A stretch of DNA of 64,000 bases from Gilichinskyi gelida. GTDB lineage: Bacteria; Acidobacteriota; Thermoanaerobaculia; Gp7-AA8. The position numbers were made by a program, and so were the translations under genes. The DNA is taken from contig JBBPII010000017.1 of assembly GCA_038040385.1 (NCBI GenBank), positions 79,633 through 143,632 on the forward strand. The letters are read 5' to 3'. The first letter of the stretch is position 1. The number at the start of each line of letters is the position of its first letter. The notes beneath the pieces were generated by a model, which was not told the DNA's origin, did no database searches, and worked only from the letters and a program-made list of their open reading frames with translations. Positions 1-9,710 of the stretch are shown in pieces.

Positions 1-1606
<1,606 letters not shown>

Positions 1607-1650
1607 TGTTTATTTCGTTGGCTCGCCTGATCTTGGAGTGACAAACGATG

Positions 1651-1679
1651 ATTTTACTCTGCGCGCAAACGACTTTCAA
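1651..1679 (-). promoter_or_regulatory. Predicted sigma70-type promoter of pilB
   Basis: On the minus strand TTGAAA (1679-1674) is followed after exactly 17 bases by TAAAAT (1656-1651). Both boxes match the consensus in five of six positions. The implied transcript starts near 1644 and leaves a leader of roughly 38 bases before the pilB ATG. It sits in the 80-base gap after the DUF3108 gene, so pilB is probably transcribed separately from the heptose operon upstream. Confidence 0.6.
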
Positions 1680-1686
1680 CGCGACA

Positions 1687-2448
1687 TTATTTTGAGTTGG
1701 GCTCGATGCCCGTCACTCCGGCGCGCACACTTCGCAGCGTGGCGGTGATGGAGCCGACCTTGACGTCCGAGCGGATGCGCAAGGGAAGGCGGCGCTCGTC
1801 GTCGGAGTACCAGATGGTGAGGCGGGAGTCTTCGTCGCGGAAAAGGCCGCCGGCGGACATCTGCGGCTCGATGGCAATCGTCCTGAACGTACCAACCGGC
1901 GTGGTCAGCGTCTCGCGCTGGGTGACATCGGCGTCCACGGCGTAGAGCTTGCCGTCGGCCACGACCATGAAGTGCACGTGGTTGCCGGGGCGCAGATCGA
2001 GCCTCCGGAATTGGTAAATGAGCGACAGCGGGTCGAATAGCGGGCCGTCCACCGGCACCACCTGATCGAGCTTGCCGGGGCGGCGGCGGATGCTGATGCC
2101 CTTCTCGCGGTCGACGATGGTCAAGTCGTCTTTCTTTTTTCCCCGCTCGTTGAGATGCTTTTCGTAGCCGATGGTGGTGAACAGCTCGCGGTCGACGAAC
2201 GACTGGATCTCGTCGCGCACGCGGAAGATCCGCGCGAATCCCGAGCTCGATCGGGCGATGGAGGTGATGCGGAAGCGGTCCGGCGCGCCGGGCGCCAGTC
2301 CGATGGTGAAGCGCGCGGAGCCGCCGGAGATGCCGAGCCAGGTGAGGGTGTAATCGAGAGTCTCGCCCTTGACGAAGAGCTGGTCGACCGGCTCCGCCGC
2401 CGACGCGACCGTAGCGATCAAGAGCAGCGCGATCAGCACTCCCCTCAC
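1687..2448 (-). CDS. DUF3108 family exported protein
   Basis: A 253-residue protein with a cleavable signal peptide (MRGVLIALLLIATVASAAEP) followed by a DUF3108-like beta-rich domain (FVKGETLDYTLTWLGISGG is typical). Function is not established for the family; members are periplasmic or outer-membrane associated. The start is GTG at 2448, overlapping the heptosyltransferase stop by four bases (GTGA), so it is translationally coupled to the heptose genes. That placement suggests an envelope role. The gene ends at 1687, 8 bases before the pilB promoter. Confidence 0.8.
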   Translation of the reverse strand: MRGVLIALLLIATVASAAEPVDQLFVKGETLDYTLTWLGISGGSARFTIGLAPGAPDRFRITSIARSSSGFARIFRVRDEIQSFVDRELFTTIGYEKHLNERGKKKDDLTIVDREKGISIRRRPGKLDQVVPVDGPLFDPLSLIYQFRRLDLRPGNHVHFMVVADGKLYAVDADVTQRETLTTPVGTFRTIAIEPQMSAGGLFRDEDSRLTIWYSDDERRLPLRIRSDVKVGSITATLRSVRAGVTGIEPNSK

Positions 2449-3320
2449 CCCAGCACCTCCCCGATCTTGCGCATCACGTCATCGACTTCGATCGACGCCA
2501 TCGACTTCGTCGTGGAGTAGGCCTCGACGACGTTGCCGAGCTGCCCGTACGGGCCGTTGCGCGCCGGATTGGTGGGGCCGTAGAGCCCGACCACCGGCGT
2601 GCCGAGGGCGGCGGCGAGATGGAGCGGTCCGGTGTCGCCGCCGACCACCAGGGCGGCGTCACGCAGGAGCTGAGCCAGTTCGCGGAGATTCGTGGGCGGC
2701 GCGAGGCGCGCGCCGGTCGCCTTCGCCAGCTCCTCCTCCCCCGGCCCCCACACCGCCAGGGCGACGTCGCCGAGGCGTCTGGCCAGTTCGGGGAAGTGGG
2801 GCCACTGCTTTTGCCGCTTGCCCGCTCCCGGCAACAACACGATTTCGTTGGCCGTTGGCCGTTGGCCGTCGGCCGTGAATTTTCGGAAGTCGACCTCTGG
2901 GGCTTTGTCGATTCCGGCGAGCTGCAGATTCCATTCGACGACGTGCCGGTTCGGATCGATTGCCACATGGCGGTTCATCAGCCACGCGGCCGGCTTCTCG
3001 CGGATGAACTCCCTGGCGAAGCCGATCCGCTCGCGCGCCCCCGAGCCCCAGGCCAGCAGCGCCGACTTCACCAGGCCCTGAAAGTCGATCGCCGCTTCGA
3101 AGCCCCGCACCGCCCGCCGCGCCTCGAGGATGTGCCGCGCCGACCACCGCTTGAGCGATACCGGAATGGCCCTCACCCCCGCCACCACTTCCACCAACTC
3201 GCGGTACGGCGCCTCCACCACCCACCCGATCTCGTGCCGCTCGCGCAGCGCGACCACCGCGGGGATGGTGTGGATGACGTCGCCAAGGGCGGACAGGCGG
3301 ATGACGAGAAGGCGGCTCAC
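2445..3320 (-). CDS. waaC: LPS heptosyltransferase (GT9, WaaC/RfaF-like)
   Basis: Glycosyltransferase family 9 enzyme that transfers heptose from ADP-heptose to the LPS inner core at the cytoplasmic face. The 291-residue protein begins MSRLLVIRLSALGDVIHTIP, the GT9 N-terminal signature. Its C-terminal half has VLLPGAGKRQKQWP and the nucleotide-sugar motif VVGGDTGPLHLAAALGTPVVGLYGPT. GTG start at 3320, with GTGA overlap to the hldE2 stop. It is slightly shorter than E. coli WaaC. A tandem GTTGGCC-type repeat is fused in frame at the hinge between the two Rossmann domains (encoding about TADGQRPTANE), which looks like an inserted element. WaaC versus WaaF cannot be settled from sequence alone. 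Confidence 0.88.
   Translation of the reverse strand: MSRLLVIRLSALGDVIHTIPAVVALRERHEIGWVVEAPYRELVEVVAGVRAIPVSLKRWSARHILEARRAVRGFEAAIDFQGLVKSALLAWGSGARERIGFAREFIREKPAAWLMNRHVAIDPNRHVVEWNLQLAGIDKAPEVDFRKFTADGQRPTANEIVLLPGAGKRQKQWPHFPELARRLGDVALAVWGPGEEELAKATGARLAPPTNLRELAQLLRDAALVVGGDTGPLHLAAALGTPVVGLYGPTNPARNGPYGQLGNVVEAYSTTKSMASIEVDDVMRKIGEVLG
2847..2876. repeat. In-frame GTTGGCC tandem repeat inside the heptosyltransferase gene
   Basis: Four tandem copies of a seven-base unit (GTTGGCC, GTTGGCC, GTTGGCC, GTCGGCC) followed by GT. The same unit makes up an arm of the hairpin at 54759-54830. Here it is translated as a short Gly/Gln/Thr/Ala/Asn-rich linker at the inter-domain hinge. Confidence 0.7.
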
Positions 3321-3790
3321 TGGCCGCGCATTTTCTTCAGAATCGCGGTGGTGGAGTGATCTTTCGGATCCCCCACGATCGCCACCCGCCCCCCGTACCC
3401 CAGCACGATTTCCCTCTCCGGCACGCTGTCGGCGGTGTAGTCGGTCCCCTTGCAGTGAACGTCCGGCTTGAGCACGGCGATCAGGCGCGCGGGGCTGGTG
3501 TCGCGGAAGATGGTCACGTAGGTCACGCCGCGGATGGCGGCGATCAGCTCCGCGCGCTCGCGGTCGGTCATCACCGGCCGCCCCTCCCCCTTCAGCGCGC
3601 GCGCCGAATCATCGCTGTTGACGCCGACGATGAGGACGTCGGCCTCGCGCGAGGCGTCCTGCAGGTACCGCACGTGGCCGACGTGGAGCAGGTCGAAGAT
3701 ACCGTTGGCGAAGGCGATGGATTTGGCCTGTTTGCGAGCGTCGTTGATGACGCCCAGCAGTTCCGTTTCTGTGAGGATCGGCGCGTTCAT
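3317..3790 (-). CDS. hldE2: D-glycero-beta-D-manno-heptose 1-phosphate adenylyltransferase
   Basis: Makes ADP-heptose from heptose 1-phosphate and ATP, the second HldE activity encoded as a stand-alone 157-residue protein (also called RfaE2/HldC). The cytidylyltransferase-like fold is clear from FANGIFDLLHVGHVRYLQ (HxGH motif) and from the GRPVMTDRERAELIAAI region. The ATG is at 3790; the stop overlaps the GTG of the heptosyltransferase. The kinase half lies upstream as a separate gene, so the usual bifunctional HldE is split here. Confidence 0.92.
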   Translation of the reverse strand: MNAPILTETELLGVINDARKQAKSIAFANGIFDLLHVGHVRYLQDASREADVLIVGVNSDDSARALKGEGRPVMTDRERAELIAAIRGVTYVTIFRDTSPARLIAVLKPDVHCKGTDYTADSVPEREIVLGYGGRVAIVGDPKDHSTTAILKKMRGQ

Positions 3791-3796
3791 GTCGCG

Positions 3797-3871
3797 GTTG
3801 CGCAGTTGCGCGGTTTCGCGGTTTCGCGGTCACGCCCACCCCGCAACCGCGTAACCGCGCAACCTCGCAAC
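3797..3871. repeat. Periodic-arm hairpin between hldE1 and hldE2
   Basis: Both arms are built of degenerate units (left GTTGCGCAGTTGCGCGGTTT..., right its imperfect reverse complement ending in GCAACCTCGCAAC) around a short C-rich loop. Over 30 bases per arm are largely complementary. The same architecture with other unit sequences recurs at 16341, 48373 and 54759. Confidence 0.7.
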
Positions 3872-3872
3872 T

Positions 3873-4892
3873 TCAATCCTTCAGTTCCTCATCCCTCTCG
3901 ATCGCTCTTCGCAGCTCGTCATTCGACACCGTCGCCGTCCCCATCTTCATCACCACGATGCCCCCGCCGTAGTTCGCCAGCTTCGCGGCCTCGGCGAACG
4001 AAGCGCCGGCGGCGAGGGCCAGGGTGAAGGTGGCGATGACCGTGTCGCCGGCGCCAGTGACGTCGGCCACCTGGTCGGTGCCGGACACCGGAAGGAACAG
4101 CGGATCGGCGCCGCGATCGAAGAGCGCCATGCCGCGGCTGCCGCGCGTGATGAGCACCGCCTCGCAGTCGAGGCCCTGCTGCAGCGTTTCGGCCACTTGC
4201 GCCAGCCGCGCGTCGCCGTTATCGCCGTTGAACAGCGCCGTTCCGGCGGCGGCCGCCGCCTCCTCCTCGTTCGGCGTCGCGGCGGTGACGCCGGGGAAAT
4301 TCAACAGGTCGTAGCGCGAGTCGAGCGTCACCGGCTTGCCGTGCGCGAATCGCGTGAGGTTCGCCGCCAGCATCGGTTTCACCACGCCGTAGCCGTAGTC
4401 GCTGATCAGCGCCGCGTTGCAGACCGAAATCTGTTCGCGGAGCACGTTGCCGAACGCCTCGGCCTCGCCGGGGCTCATGACGAATTGGTCTTCGATGTCG
4501 TAGCGGACGATCTGCTGCCGGCTAGCGTGCGGCATGCCGCCGAGGATGCGGACCTTGGTCGGCGTTTGATAGCGCTCGGCGTGGAGGATGGCGCCGCAGT
4601 CGATGCCCTGCGACGTCATCTTTTCCACCAGCTCCCGCCCCGCGGCGTCGTTGCCGAGGACCGAGACGGGGATCGGCAGCCCGCCGAGGGAGAGAATGTT
4701 GTTGATGGCATTGCCCGCGCCGCCGAGGAGGATGTCGTCGCGATATTGGCGGAGGATGAGAACCGGCGCCTCGCGGGAGATCCGCTTCGGCGTGCCGTAG
4801 ATGAAGCGGTCGGCCACCACGTCGCCATAGACGACGATCAGCTTCCCCTTCATGGCCTCCGTGAGCTGCAGCAGGCGCGCGCGTGCGAACAT
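3873..4892 (-). CDS. hldE1: D-glycero-beta-D-manno-heptose-7-phosphate kinase (PfkB family)
   Basis: Phosphorylates heptose 7-phosphate to the 1,7-bisphosphate, the first HldE activity, in LPS core biosynthesis. The 339-residue ribokinase/PfkB-fold protein shows VVYGDVVADRFIYGTPKRIS, GGAGNAINN near the N-terminus and the C-terminal catalytic signature DVTGAGDTVIATFTLALAAG (anion hole GAGD). It lacks the adenylyltransferase half found in E. coli HldE; that is the next gene downstream. ATG at 4892. A phosphatase (GmhB) and isomerase (GmhA) for the same pathway are not in the window. Confidence 0.92.
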   Translation of the reverse strand: MFARARLLQLTEAMKGKLIVVYGDVVADRFIYGTPKRISREAPVLILRQYRDDILLGGAGNAINNILSLGGLPIPVSVLGNDAAGRELVEKMTSQGIDCGAILHAERYQTPTKVRILGGMPHASRQQIVRYDIEDQFVMSPGEAEAFGNVLREQISVCNAALISDYGYGVVKPMLAANLTRFAHGKPVTLDSRYDLLNFPGVTAATPNEEEAAAAAGTALFNGDNGDARLAQVAETLQQGLDCEAVLITRGSRGMALFDRGADPLFLPVSGTDQVADVTGAGDTVIATFTLALAAGASFAEAAKLANYGGGIVVMKMGTATVSNDELRRAIERDEELKD

Positions 4893-4906
4893 CGCGCGAA
4901 GAATAC

Positions 4907-5098
4907 ATGAGCAAAGAACTGGTCGAAGGAGAGGACTTCTACTACGAAGGGCCGTACATGGTCTTCACCGAGAAGTATCTGCGCGACCGCGGCACCTGCT
5001 GTGAATCAGGATGCCGGCACTGCCCGTACGGATTCCGAAAGCCTAGCCAGCCTGCTGAAGATCCGCTTCCGCCAGCTCCCTCTTCTCGTCCTCGGTGA
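4907..5098 (+). CDS. DUF5522-like small cysteine protein
   Basis: A 63-residue protein starting at ATG 4907. It contains YYEGPYMVFTEKYLRDRG followed by the signature CCESGCRHCPYGF, typical of small DUF5522 proteins. The Cys/His cluster suggests metal binding, but no function is established. Its last 56 bases overlap the 3' end of cheW on the other strand, so the Pro-rich C-terminal tail after the motif may not be conserved. It is divergent from hldE1, 14 bases away. Confidence 0.75.
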   Translation: MSKELVEGEDFYYEGPYMVFTEKYLRDRGTCCESGCRHCPYGFRKPSQPAEDPLPPAPSSRPR

Positions 5099-5519
5099 GC
5101 ACCGCCTCCATGTCGATCAGCAGCAGGACCTCGTCGGCGTGGGGGATGACGGCGATGAGCAGCTCGCCACGAATGCCGCGGACGAGCGGCGGCGGCGGGA
5201 GGAGCTGGTCGCGCCCGACGTTCACGATACGGCGCACTTCGTCGACCTTCACCCCGATCACGCCCGCGCTGCTGTGGGTGATGAGGACGAGGGGCTGTTC
5301 GGCGCGCTCGGACATCCGCGGGTAGAGGCGGCGGCGCAAATCGATGATCGGGATGACCTCGCTGCGGAGGACGATGATTCCCTCCACGAACGACGGCGCC
5401 GTCGGCAGTGAGGTGGAGCCGGCGTACGGGATGATCTGCCGCACGGCCATGATGTCGAGGACGAACGACTCCGGCCCGATGCGGAAGGTGATGAGGCGGA
5501 GGTCCTTATCGTCAGGCAT
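5043..5519 (-). CDS. cheW: CheW-like chemotaxis coupling protein
   Basis: Scaffold linking chemoreceptors to the histidine kinase CheA. The 158-residue protein has the CheW fold throughout: LRLITFRIGPESFVLDI, VRQIIPYAGSTSLPTAPSFVEGIIVLRSEVIPIIDLRRRL and a C-terminal IGVKVDEVRRIVNV. ATG at 5519. It follows the chemoreceptor gene by five bases, so the two form a unit; no cheA, cheR or cheB is present here. Confidence 0.92.
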   Translation of the reverse strand: MPDDKDLRLITFRIGPESFVLDIMAVRQIIPYAGSTSLPTAPSFVEGIIVLRSEVIPIIDLRRRLYPRMSERAEQPLVLITHSSAGVIGVKVDEVRRIVNVGRDQLLPPPPLVRGIRGELLIAVIPHADEVLLLIDMEAVLTEDEKRELAEADLQQAG

Positions 5520-5524
5520 GGTCG

Positions 5525-7003
5525 TCAGGCACGGCGCGATTCTCCCACCGCGCGAATGGCCTTCTGCAGCAGCGCCAGCGAGTCGATCATCTCGTTGGCG
5601 GAGACGCGGTTGCCGTCGGCGATGGCGCGCACCTGCTGCATGACCCCCACGATCTTCTCGCTCTCACCGGCCTGGTTGGTGGCCACCTGGAAGATCTCGT
5701 GGATCATGTCGATCATCCGCTCCGCGGCGGCGGAGATCATCGCCGAGCCGGAGCGCTGCTCGTCCATCGCCTGGCGCACGTACCGGGTCACCTCGCGCAT
5801 CGACTCCACCGCCCTCCCGATGTGGCTCGAGCCCTGCGCCTGCTGCGTCGTCGCCCCGTTGATCTGGCTGACCAGCTCCTGCAGCCGGCCGACGGCGCGC
5901 GTCACGTTCTCGCTCCCCTTCGCCTGCTCGCGCGTCGCCGCGGCGATCTCCTTCCCCATCCCCGACGCCTTCGAAGCCGACTCCAGGATGTTGTTGAGCG
6001 TCTTCCCCGCCTGATGCGAGAGGCCCACGCCTTGCTCGACCAGCTTCGTCCCCGCACTCATGGAGCTCAGCGCGTTGCCCACTTCCTCCTGCACCGAGTG
6101 AATGAGCGCCGAGATCTCGCGCGTCGACGCCGCGGTGCGCTCGGAAAGATCGCGAATCTCGGCGGCGACGACGGAGAAGCCCTTGCCATGCTCGCCGGCG
6201 GACGCGGCGAGGATCGCGGCGTTCAGCGCCAGGAGATTGGTCTGCTCGGCGACGTCGTCGATCACGTTGAGGATCCTGCCGATGGCGGCGGAACGGTCGC
6301 CGAGCCGGGTGATGACGGCGTTCGATTCGGCCACGGAGCGACGGATCTGCTCCATGCCGTCGATGGTCTCGCGCACGGCGCGCATGCCGCTCTCGGCGGC
6401 ATCGGCGACGGCGAGGGTCAGGTCGTACGACCGCGCCGCGTTGGTCCCCACCTGCGCGATCGAGGCGCTCATCTGCGTCATCGAGGCGGAGGTGTCGGTG
6501 GCGAACTTTGAGAGGTATTCGACGTTCTGATCGACCTCGTTGATCGACGACACCATCTCCTCGGTCGCCGACCCGGTCTCCTCGACGGCGGTGAAGAGCG
6601 TGTCGGTGTGACGCCCCACCTCCTCGATCGAGGCGACCATCTGCAGCATCGACGACGACGTCTCCTCCGACGACGCGGAGAGCACCTCGACGTTGTCGGT
6701 GATCTTGCGGACGCCGGCGTTGAGCTTGTCGATGGAGTGGTACGTGTCGTCGATGATGGCGCGCTGCTCGTCGACGCGGTCGACCACGGTGCGGGTGCGC
6801 GAGTCGAGGACCTCGGCCACCGACTGCAATTGCGTCTGCGCGCCGGACAGCGCCGCGGCGATCGCGGCGCGCTCCGCGGCGCCGTCGTTCTGCCGCGCCG
6901 CGTCGTCGCTGCCGTCGCTGGTCAACGCGCGCCACGCCGCGCCGAAACGCGATAGTGCTCCCACGGCGGCCGAGTGTAGCGGATCTCGCGCTTCCGCTAT
7001 CAT
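5525..7003 (-). CDS. Soluble methyl-accepting chemotaxis protein
   Basis: Chemoreceptor signalling protein of about 492 residues. It is almost entirely heptad-like helical coiled coil, with the MCP hairpin tip NLLALNAAILAASAGEHGKG and FSVVAAEIRDLSERTAAST. No transmembrane segment or recognised sensory domain is visible in the N-terminal 100 residues, so it is probably cytoplasmic. The receptor tip deviates from consensus (NAAILAASAG instead of NAAIEAARAG). The start chosen is ATG 7003, with another ATG at 7012. Either leaves almost no space to the divergent FHA gene starting at 7011, so the true start may be internal. Confidence 0.88.
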   Translation of the reverse strand: MIAEARDPLHSAAVGALSRFGAAWRALTSDGSDDAARQNDGAAERAAIAAALSGAQTQLQSVAEVLDSRTRTVVDRVDEQRAIIDDTYHSIDKLNAGVRKITDNVEVLSASSEETSSSMLQMVASIEEVGRHTDTLFTAVEETGSATEEMVSSINEVDQNVEYLSKFATDTSASMTQMSASIAQVGTNAARSYDLTLAVADAAESGMRAVRETIDGMEQIRRSVAESNAVITRLGDRSAAIGRILNVIDDVAEQTNLLALNAAILAASAGEHGKGFSVVAAEIRDLSERTAASTREISALIHSVQEEVGNALSSMSAGTKLVEQGVGLSHQAGKTLNNILESASKASGMGKEIAAATREQAKGSENVTRAVGRLQELVSQINGATTQQAQGSSHIGRAVESMREVTRYVRQAMDEQRSGSAMISAAAERMIDMIHEIFQVATNQAGESEKIVGVMQQVRAIADGNRVSANEMIDSLALLQKAIRAVGESRRA

Positions 7004-7010
7004 CCGCCGC

Positions 7011-7958
7011 ATGCCGCTGATCCGATGCCCGAAGTGCGGGCAGGCGTACGACGTCCCGGGCGTCATCGCGGTCCGCCTCCCGAACTCCATCGCCATCTGC
7101 GACTGCGGCGAATGGCTCTCCGGCAGCAAGGCGGCGCTGCTGGCGCGGCTGCTCAACCCCGCAGACATCAAGGAGATCGACCTCAAGCCGTACAAAGTCG
7201 ACCGCCCCGATGAGCCGCCGGCCGCGGCGGACGCGCCCGCGGAGGAGAAGGCGCCGGGAAAACCGCGCTCCATCCGCATCGTTGCCAGCGGCGCTGGCGC
7301 GTCGGTCAACACCATCTTCACCATCAGCCAGCATCCGCTCTGGATCGGCCGCAAGGGATGTCACATCGAGCTGGCCGAGGCGGAGCTCTCCATCCAGCAC
7401 TGCTCCATCTCGCTGCAGGGAAACGATCTCGTGCTGCGCGACGCGGAGTCGCACATGGGAACGTTTCTCGACGGCGAGAAGATCGCCGAGTCGGTGATCG
7501 GCGACGGCGTGCACCTGCTGCGCGTCGGCTCCGCGCTGGTGACCATCGAGCCGACCGCCGACGCCGGCGTTCCCGTCGGGCCCATCCACCTCGAGGCGAA
7601 GGACGTCATCGACGAGGGCGCAGTTCTACAGAAGCTCGAGGAGCTGAATGCGGCGGCGGCGGAGCCGAAGCGCAACATTCTTGTCTGCATCGACGGCCCG
7701 CTCAACGGACAAGAGTTCGAGATCCCGCCGGCCGGGCTGGTGGTCGGGCGCGAGGGACACGTACGCGTGCCCGACGAGTTCCTCTCGCGCAAACACTTCG
7801 AAGTCGCCCCCGACAACGAGGGGAACATCCGCGTCCGCGACCTCGGAAGCCGCAACGGGACGTTTCTCAACAGCATGCCCGCGCGCGATACCAGGGTGCG
7901 GGGCGGCGACGAGATCCGCGCCGGCGTCAACCGCTTCAAGATCGAGCAGAGAGCGTAG
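7011..7958 (+). CDS. Double FHA-domain protein with N-terminal zinc-ribbon-like motif
   Basis: A 315-residue cytoplasmic protein. The N-terminus has CPKC...CDCG, which may bind zinc. It is followed by two forkhead-associated domains: FHA1 around WIGRKGCHIELAEAELSIQH...MGTFLDG, and FHA2 around VVGREGHVRVPDEFLSRKHF...SRNGTFLN. FHA domains bind phosphothreonine peptides. FHA1 is degenerate (IQH where SRxH is usual) while FHA2 has the full set. ATG 7011 is preceded by TATCAT at 6998-7003, seven bases upstream, fitting a leaderless mRNA. Its kinase partners could be those at 46.5-49.7 kb. Confidence 0.85.
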   Translation: MPLIRCPKCGQAYDVPGVIAVRLPNSIAICDCGEWLSGSKAALLARLLNPADIKEIDLKPYKVDRPDEPPAAADAPAEEKAPGKPRSIRIVASGAGASVNTIFTISQHPLWIGRKGCHIELAEAELSIQHCSISLQGNDLVLRDAESHMGTFLDGEKIAESVIGDGVHLLRVGSALVTIEPTADAGVPVGPIHLEAKDVIDEGAVLQKLEELNAAAAEPKRNILVCIDGPLNGQEFEIPPAGLVVGREGHVRVPDEFLSRKHFEVAPDNEGNIRVRDLGSRNGTFLNSMPARDTRVRGGDEIRAGVNRFKIEQRA

Positions 7959-8054
7959 TCGGGAGTTGCCTTACGTCCGTACGTTCCACAATCGGGCGGA
8001 CCATCCGGGAGCCGTTTCGATATACTCCGCCATCAATTTTTAGAGGAGCGGAGG

Positions 8055-8861
8055 ATGGTTCGGATCGCCGAAGAGATGGCGTCCCGTATTGCGCGATCTC
8101 TTTCCAATCTGCTGAAGAAGCCGTTGACGCTAATCGACGACGGCCGCGAATTCCGCGCGGACGCGCCGCTCGGCGAAGAAGAGCGCGCCGTGATGCGCGA
8201 CCTCCTCGAACTGGTGCACGTCGCCGGCGCGACCGACGAGCGCGTGCGCGAGCTCGAACAGCGCGTGCAGCAACTGCAGCACGAGAACGTCGATCTGATC
8301 ATGAAGAATCGCGTGCTGGCCGAGATCTCCGCGCGCGATTCGCTGACGGGGCTGTATAACCGGTGGTACGTCATGGAGAAGATCGACGCGGAGATGAATC
8401 GATCGCTGCGCCATGGCTCGCCCGTGGCGCTGCTCATGCTGGACATCGATCACTTCAAGCGCATCAACGACTCCTTCGGCCATACCGCGGGCGACTCGGT
8501 GCTGCGCTCGTTCGGCCAGGTGCTCCGCGAGAGCTGCCGCGTATACGACGTCCCCGGCCGCTACGGCGGCGAGGAGTTTTGCATCGTGCTGCCGGAGACG
8601 CGCATCGGTAACACGCACGCCGTGGCGGATCGCATCCAGCAGCGGCTCGCCGAGAGCCGTTTCGACGTCGGCGAGGACCGCGTCGCCATCACCGCCTCCA
8701 TCGGAATCGCCGGCCTCGACTCGGTCGCCGACGAGGGATTGGTCACTTCCGCCGTGCTCATCGATCGCGCCGATCGGGCGCTCTATTCGGCCAAGCACCT
8801 CGGCCGGAACCGCGTCGAGATCTGGCCCTCGGCGGCGGCCGGCGGCGACACAAATCACTGA
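8055..8861 (+). CDS. Diguanylate cyclase (GGDEF domain)
   Basis: Makes cyclic di-GMP from two GTP. The 268-residue protein has an N-terminal helical/coiled-coil region (residues about 1-90, ending LEQRVQQLQHENVDLIMKN) and a complete GGDEF domain: DSLTGLYNRWYV, LMLDIDHFKRINDSFGHTAGD, and the active-site loop RYGGEEFCIVLPE. No RxxD inhibitory site is obvious before GGEEF. ATG 8055 follows a strong ribosome-binding sequence (GAGGAGCGGAGG). A TATACT box at 8021-8026 suggests its own promoter. The input domain is not recognisable. Confidence 0.93.
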   Translation: MVRIAEEMASRIARSLSNLLKKPLTLIDDGREFRADAPLGEEERAVMRDLLELVHVAGATDERVRELEQRVQQLQHENVDLIMKNRVLAEISARDSLTGLYNRWYVMEKIDAEMNRSLRHGSPVALLMLDIDHFKRINDSFGHTAGDSVLRSFGQVLRESCRVYDVPGRYGGEEFCIVLPETRIGNTHAVADRIQQRLAESRFDVGEDRVAITASIGIAGLDSVADEGLVTSAVLIDRADRALYSAKHLGRNRVEIWPSAAAGGDTNH

Positions 8862-8939
8862 TTCCGTGAGCGAAATCACCGCCGCGCGGGCGGCCCTGCT
8901 GTAAACTGCAGCATTCAAATCCAATCTGAGGGGATCGTT

Positions 8940-9647
8940 ATGCGCACAGCCAGAATCGTTTTCATCGCAGCAACGCTCATCTGCGCCACCATGGCCTTCG
9001 GCTCCGACAAGCCGTCGATCGGTGTGGCCGAGTTCACCAACGACACGCACGCCAGCTGGTGGTACTCCGACGTCGGCCGGGATCTGGCGAGCATGCTCAC
9101 CAATGAGCTCGCCGCGACCGAGAATTTCAAAATCGTCGAGCGCGCCAAGCTCGGCAAAGTGCTCGAGGAGCAGGATCTCGCCGAGGCCGGCCGCGTCAGC
9201 AAGAAGACCGGCGCCAAGATCGGCAAGCTCACCGGCGCGCAGTACCTGGTGTACGCCACGGTGACCGCGTTCGACACCAACACCGCCGGCACCGGCGGCG
9301 GCATCGGCTTCCGCGGCATCAGCCTCGGAGGAAAGAAGGAAGAGGCGTACCTCGCCATCGACCTTCGCGTGGTCGACACCACCACCGGCGAGATCGAGTT
9401 CACTCGCACGGTCGAAGGGCGCGCCACCAGCTACGGCGTCTCCGGCGGCCTCTCGCGCGGCGGCTTCTCGGGCGGCCTGAGCAAGTACGAGAAGACCCCC
9501 ACCGGCAAGGCCATCCGCGGCGCGATCATCGAGATCACCGATTACCTCTCCTGCGCCATGGTCGAGAAAGACGACTGCATGGACGCCTACAAGGCGAAGG
9601 AGAAGTCGCGCCGGGACAAGAGCAAGAGCACGCTGAAAATCGAGTAG
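8940..9647 (+). CDS. CsgG/HfaB-family secreted protein
   Basis: A 235-residue protein with a signal peptide (MRTARIVFIAATLICATMAFG) and a CsgG-family domain: PSIGVAEFTND, DVGRDLASMLTNELAATENFKIVERAKLGKVLEEQDL, GAKIGKLTGAQYLVYATVTAF, and DLRVVDTTTGEIEFTRTVEGRA. CsgG proteins are outer-membrane or periplasmic and often form secretion channels. This one lacks the lipobox Cys of CsgG itself and no curli genes are nearby, so curli export is not claimed. It is monocistronic, with a TAAACT box at 8902-8907, a GAGGGG ribosome site and a strong terminator. Confidence 0.8.
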   Translation: MRTARIVFIAATLICATMAFGSDKPSIGVAEFTNDTHASWWYSDVGRDLASMLTNELAATENFKIVERAKLGKVLEEQDLAEAGRVSKKTGAKIGKLTGAQYLVYATVTAFDTNTAGTGGGIGFRGISLGGKKEEAYLAIDLRVVDTTTGEIEFTRTVEGRATSYGVSGGLSRGGFSGGLSKYEKTPTGKAIRGAIIEITDYLSCAMVEKDDCMDAYKAKEKSRRDKSKSTLKIE

Positions 9648-9672
9648 CGCTTAGCGATACGCTTCGATGAAC

Positions 9673-9707
9673 GGCGAGCCGGGATTTCCGGCTCGCCGCT
9701 TTTTTTT
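9673..9707 (+). terminator. Rho-independent terminator after the CsgG-like gene
   Basis: Perfect 11-base-pair stem CGGCGAGCCGG (9673-9683) with CCGGCTCGCCG (9689-9699), loop GATTT, then C and seven T residues. It is located 25 bases after the stop codon. Confidence 0.93.
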
Positions 9708-9710
9708 GCT

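Noticed and set aside
5664..7589. 641-codon minus-strand frame across the chemoreceptor and FHA genes
   Set aside because: Out of frame with the recognisable MCP signalling domain; composition is typical of a shadow frame.
8940..9647. Curli secretion channel assignment for the CsgG-like gene
   Set aside because: No lipobox and no csgA/B/E/F neighbours, so only family membership is claimed.
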